Below, one piece after another: positions 61,513 to 64,000 of a DNA stretch of 64,000 nt; positions within the stretch are counted from its first letter, which is position 1, and the number at the start of each line of letters is the position of its first letter. Under the pieces are notes generated by a model. The model searched no databases, had not been told where the DNA came from, and was given only the letters and a program-made list of their open reading frames with translations. Location of the stretch: assembly GCA_963726665.1 (NCBI GenBank), contig CAVSDW010000012.1:434001-498000 (forward strand). Direction: 5' to 3'. Made by a program: the position numbers and the translations under genes. This DNA is from RPQJ01 sp963726665. GTDB taxonomy: Bacteria > Pseudomonadota > Gammaproteobacteria > Steroidobacterales > Steroidobacteraceae.

Positions 61513-64000
61513 ATGCCCACTCTTTGTCCGGAGCCCGCCCTGACCCGGTCCTGGCGGACTCGAATTACGATCGCACTGGTTGCGATCGTCGCGGCCGGCT
61601 GCGGCGGCGGCGGAAGCGTCGGGCCCGGCAGCGGCCAGGGGCCCGACCCGATCGTGCTCGATTTCCCGATCGCCTACGTCAAGCGTCCGGTGCCGACCGG
61701 CAATGCGGTCACCGTCGATGCGCGCACGCTCCTCGACTTCGAGCCGGGCGGCGACTTGTACGTGCGGGACCGCGCGTCGCCGTCGGCCGCGGAACTCAAC
61801 GTCACAGCCACGGTGACGCAAGGCAAAGGCGACGTTCGCGATCTCGAACCGTCGTTCGACGGTACGAAGCTGGTGTTCGCCCTGCATCGACCGCTGCAGG
61901 ATGGAGTGGATCCAGACCTCCAGCCGACCTGGGAAATCTGGGAATACGTGCGTTTCGAGCCGCGAACTGCGCCGCGTCGTGAGCTCCGACACCGTGGCTC
62001 TCCAGGGCAACGACGTGGCGCCGCATTACCTGCCGGATGGCCGCATCGTGTTCAGCTCGACACGCCAGCGCCAGTCGAAGGCCATCCTGCTCGACGAGGG
62101 CAAGCCGCAGTTCGATGCCCAGGACGAGAACCGACGCGAGCCGGCGTTCGTCCTGCACGTGATGTCCACCGACGGCGGCGACGTACATCAGATCTCGTTC
62201 AACCAGAGCCACGATCTCGACCCGGCGGTACTCGACGATGGGCGAATCGTCTTTACCCGCTGGGACGGCGCACCCGGCCACGACGAGTTGAACATCTATG
62301 CGATGCGGCCCGACGGCTCCGGCCTCGAGCTTCTCTACGGCGCCAGGAGCCACCAGACCGGAACGGACGGTTCCGACGTACAGTTCCTCGATCCGCGCCC
62401 GATGGGCAACGGCCATCTGCTCGTGCGCGCAGAGCCGATGGTCGCGCCGGAGCGCGGCGGCGAACTGCTCGACGTCGACGTCTCGAGCTACGTCGAGAAC
62501 ACTCAGCCGCTCGCGCCGAACGTCGGCGTCCTGGCGGGCCCGGCACAGAAGCCGGCGACGATCAATATCGTCCGCACCATCGACGGGCCTTCTCCCGGCG
62601 GACGTTACCAGTCGGCGTTCCCGTTGCGCGACGGCACCGGACGCCTGCTGGTGAGCTGGACGCAATGCCGGCTGATGGAAGGTGCGTCGATCGTCCCGTG
62701 CACGGCCGATCGCCTGGCGGCGGCCGGCGCGACCCCTGCGCCGCCGCTCTACGGCATCTGGATATACGACCCGTCCAACCGCACGCAGCTGCCGGTGGCG
62801 CGCCCGGTCGAGGGCATCGTGTACACCGACATCGTGGCACTCCAGCCGGTCGCGCTGCCGCCGGTTCTGCTCGATCGAGTGGCTGGCGTCGACTTCGATG
62901 CCACCCTCGAGACCGAGGGCGTCGGGATCCTGGACATCCGCAGCGTGTACGACGTCGACGGGGTGGATACCGCGCCCGGGGGAATCGCAGTCCTGGCGGA
63001 CCCGGCCCGCACCGCGGCCGCACAACGCCCCGCCAGGTTCCTGCGCATCGAAAAGCCCGTCAGCCTGCCGGACCGCGACGTGCTCGACTTCCGAGGCAGC
63101 GCGTTCGGTGTCACCTCTGCGTTCGGCATGCGCGAGCTGCTGGGCTACGCACCGATCGAGCCTGACGGCTCGGTGCGGGTCAAGGTACCCGCCAACGTCG
63201 CCTTCGCGATCTCCATACTCGACGCGAACGGCCGACGCATCGGGCCGCGGCACAACAACTGGCTGCAGGTGCGCCCGGGGCAGGAACTCCGCTGCAACGG
63301 CTGTCACGATCCCGCCAGCGGCCTGTCCCACGGTCGGACGGGCCTCTTCAACCCGGCCTACGCCGGCGCGCCCACGACCGGCCTGCCTTTCCCCAACACG
63401 AATCCTGCGTTCTTCGCCGACTTCGGCGAGACGATGGCGCAGGTTCGCGCGCGCATCAGTTGCCAGACCGACTGCGCGTCACTGCTGCCGAGCGTCAACG
63501 TCCAGTTCGAGGACGTCTGGACCGACCCGATCGCGGCCGGGCGGGCGCCGGACGCGTCGTTCGCATACAGCTACGTCGATCTCGCGACCAAGGCGCCGAC
63601 GTCCGCGCCATGCGTCACGGCATGGCAGGCCGGTTGCCGGATCACCATTCACTACGAGCAGCACATCCACCCGCTGTGGAGCCGACCGCGCGTCACGTTC
63701 GCGGCGGACGGCGTGACCGTGCTCACGGACGACACCTGCACGCGTTGCCACTCCAGTCGTACCGAGGCCGGCGCGGTACAGGTGCCGCCAGGCCAGCTCG
63801 AGCTGACCGACGGCGCGTCCGCCGACCAGCCCGACCAGTTCCACGCCTACCGTGAGCTGCTGGCAACCGACAACGAGCAGGAAGTGGTCGGAGGCGCGCT
63901 GCAGGACCGCCTGGTGCAGGTCGGCGTCGACCCGGTCACCGGACTGCCGCAGTTCGTCACGGTGCCCGTGGCACCGTCCCTGCGCGCAGGCAGCGCGAAC
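61513..64000 (+). CDS. multi-domain lipoprotein resembling hydrazine-synthase-alpha-like proteins, with c-type haem motifs (partial; frame broken near 61950)
   Basis: Runs off the right edge. Lipobox VAAGC (Cys about 29), then a beta-propeller/PD40-like region (for example LEPSFDGTKLVFAL, PHYLPDGRIVFSS, DPAVLDDGRIVFTRW). Haem motifs CNGCH (about 63293) and CTRCH (about 63749) follow. The layout resembles HzsA-like proteins found with DUF1501 genes. One extra base near 61950 splits the frame: WEIWEY in frame 1 continues as VSSRELRRVV in frame 2. The second frame stays open to the end of the window. ATG 61513 follows a GAGG. Confidence 0.75.

Noticed and set aside
1..64000. tRNA, rRNA, CRISPR arrays, insertion sequences, prophage, attachment sites
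   Set aside because: I found no cloverleaf, rRNA-like stretch, direct repeat array, transposase or integrase by reading; short or degenerate elements could still be missed.

Overview
The window is high-GC DNA (roughly two thirds G+C by eye) with dense, co-oriented genes, many 1-4 nt start/stop overlaps and GTG/TTG starts. The gene set (cysJIH-cysG, CpdA-like phosphodiesterase, MarC, MsrA, FdsGBAD formate dehydrogenase, patatin-BamA autotransporter, TonB receptor, ExbB/ExbD/ExbD/TonB-like/TPR cluster, Ppc) points to a proteobacterium, most likely a free-living gammaproteobacterium of the Steroidobacter/Nevskia/Xanthomonas kind. The lineage is an inference. I saw no tRNA, rRNA, CRISPR array, insertion sequence or prophage. 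Seven single-base frame breaks interrupt six otherwise well conserved genes. They look like assembly indels rather than decay, so I describe the repaired products.

Layout. 126-4706 (+): OmpR-type response regulator, PAS-GAF-PAS hybrid histidine kinase (both frame-broken) and a Bcr/CflA-type efflux pump. 11603-4739 (-): a tightly overlapped six-gene unit made of a patatin lipase with a cyclic-nucleotide-binding domain, a DevB-like adaptor, a DevC-like permease, a DevA-like ATPase fused to a GAF domain, a CpdA-like cNMP phosphodiesterase and a class III cyclase-like protein. It looks like a self-contained cyclic-nucleotide-controlled lipase/exporter module. 12029-20689 (+): one-carbon/formate block with a FolD-Fhs fused reading frame, fdhD and fdsGBAD. 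20747-22653 (+): MDR reductase and NUDIX hydrolase. 23354-22725 (-): histone H1-like protein with a strong terminator. 26182-23462 (-): PEP carboxylase. 26422-30099: CoA-transferase and small envelope proteins. 35409-30112 (-): patatin-BamA, a small protein, MarC, MsrA and a dicarboxylate symporter. 35508-37622 (+): TonB-dependent receptor. 43364-37674 (-): cysJ-cysI-cysH-cysG, assimilatory sulfate reduction and siroheme.

53372-44058 (-): nine-gene unit running TlpA-like, coiled-coil protein, TPR, giant TPR, small exported protein, ExbB, ExbD, ExbD, AgmX/TonB-like. A class I cyclic-di-GMP riboswitch (GEMM-I) lies directly upstream at 53453-53375, with a sigma70-like promoter placed to start transcription at the aptamer. 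A proton-motive-force-energised envelope machine therefore appears to be under second-messenger RNA control.

61312-53558 (-): c-type cytochrome-like protein, LamG/cytochrome lipoprotein, DUF1501 Tat protein, three-domain methyltransferase and ApbE. Divergent from it at 61513 is a large haem-motif lipoprotein resembling hydrazine-synthase-alpha-like proteins, which runs off the right edge.

The two strongest candidates for undescribed biology are the cyclic-nucleotide lipase/exporter operon and the c-di-GMP riboswitch operon.
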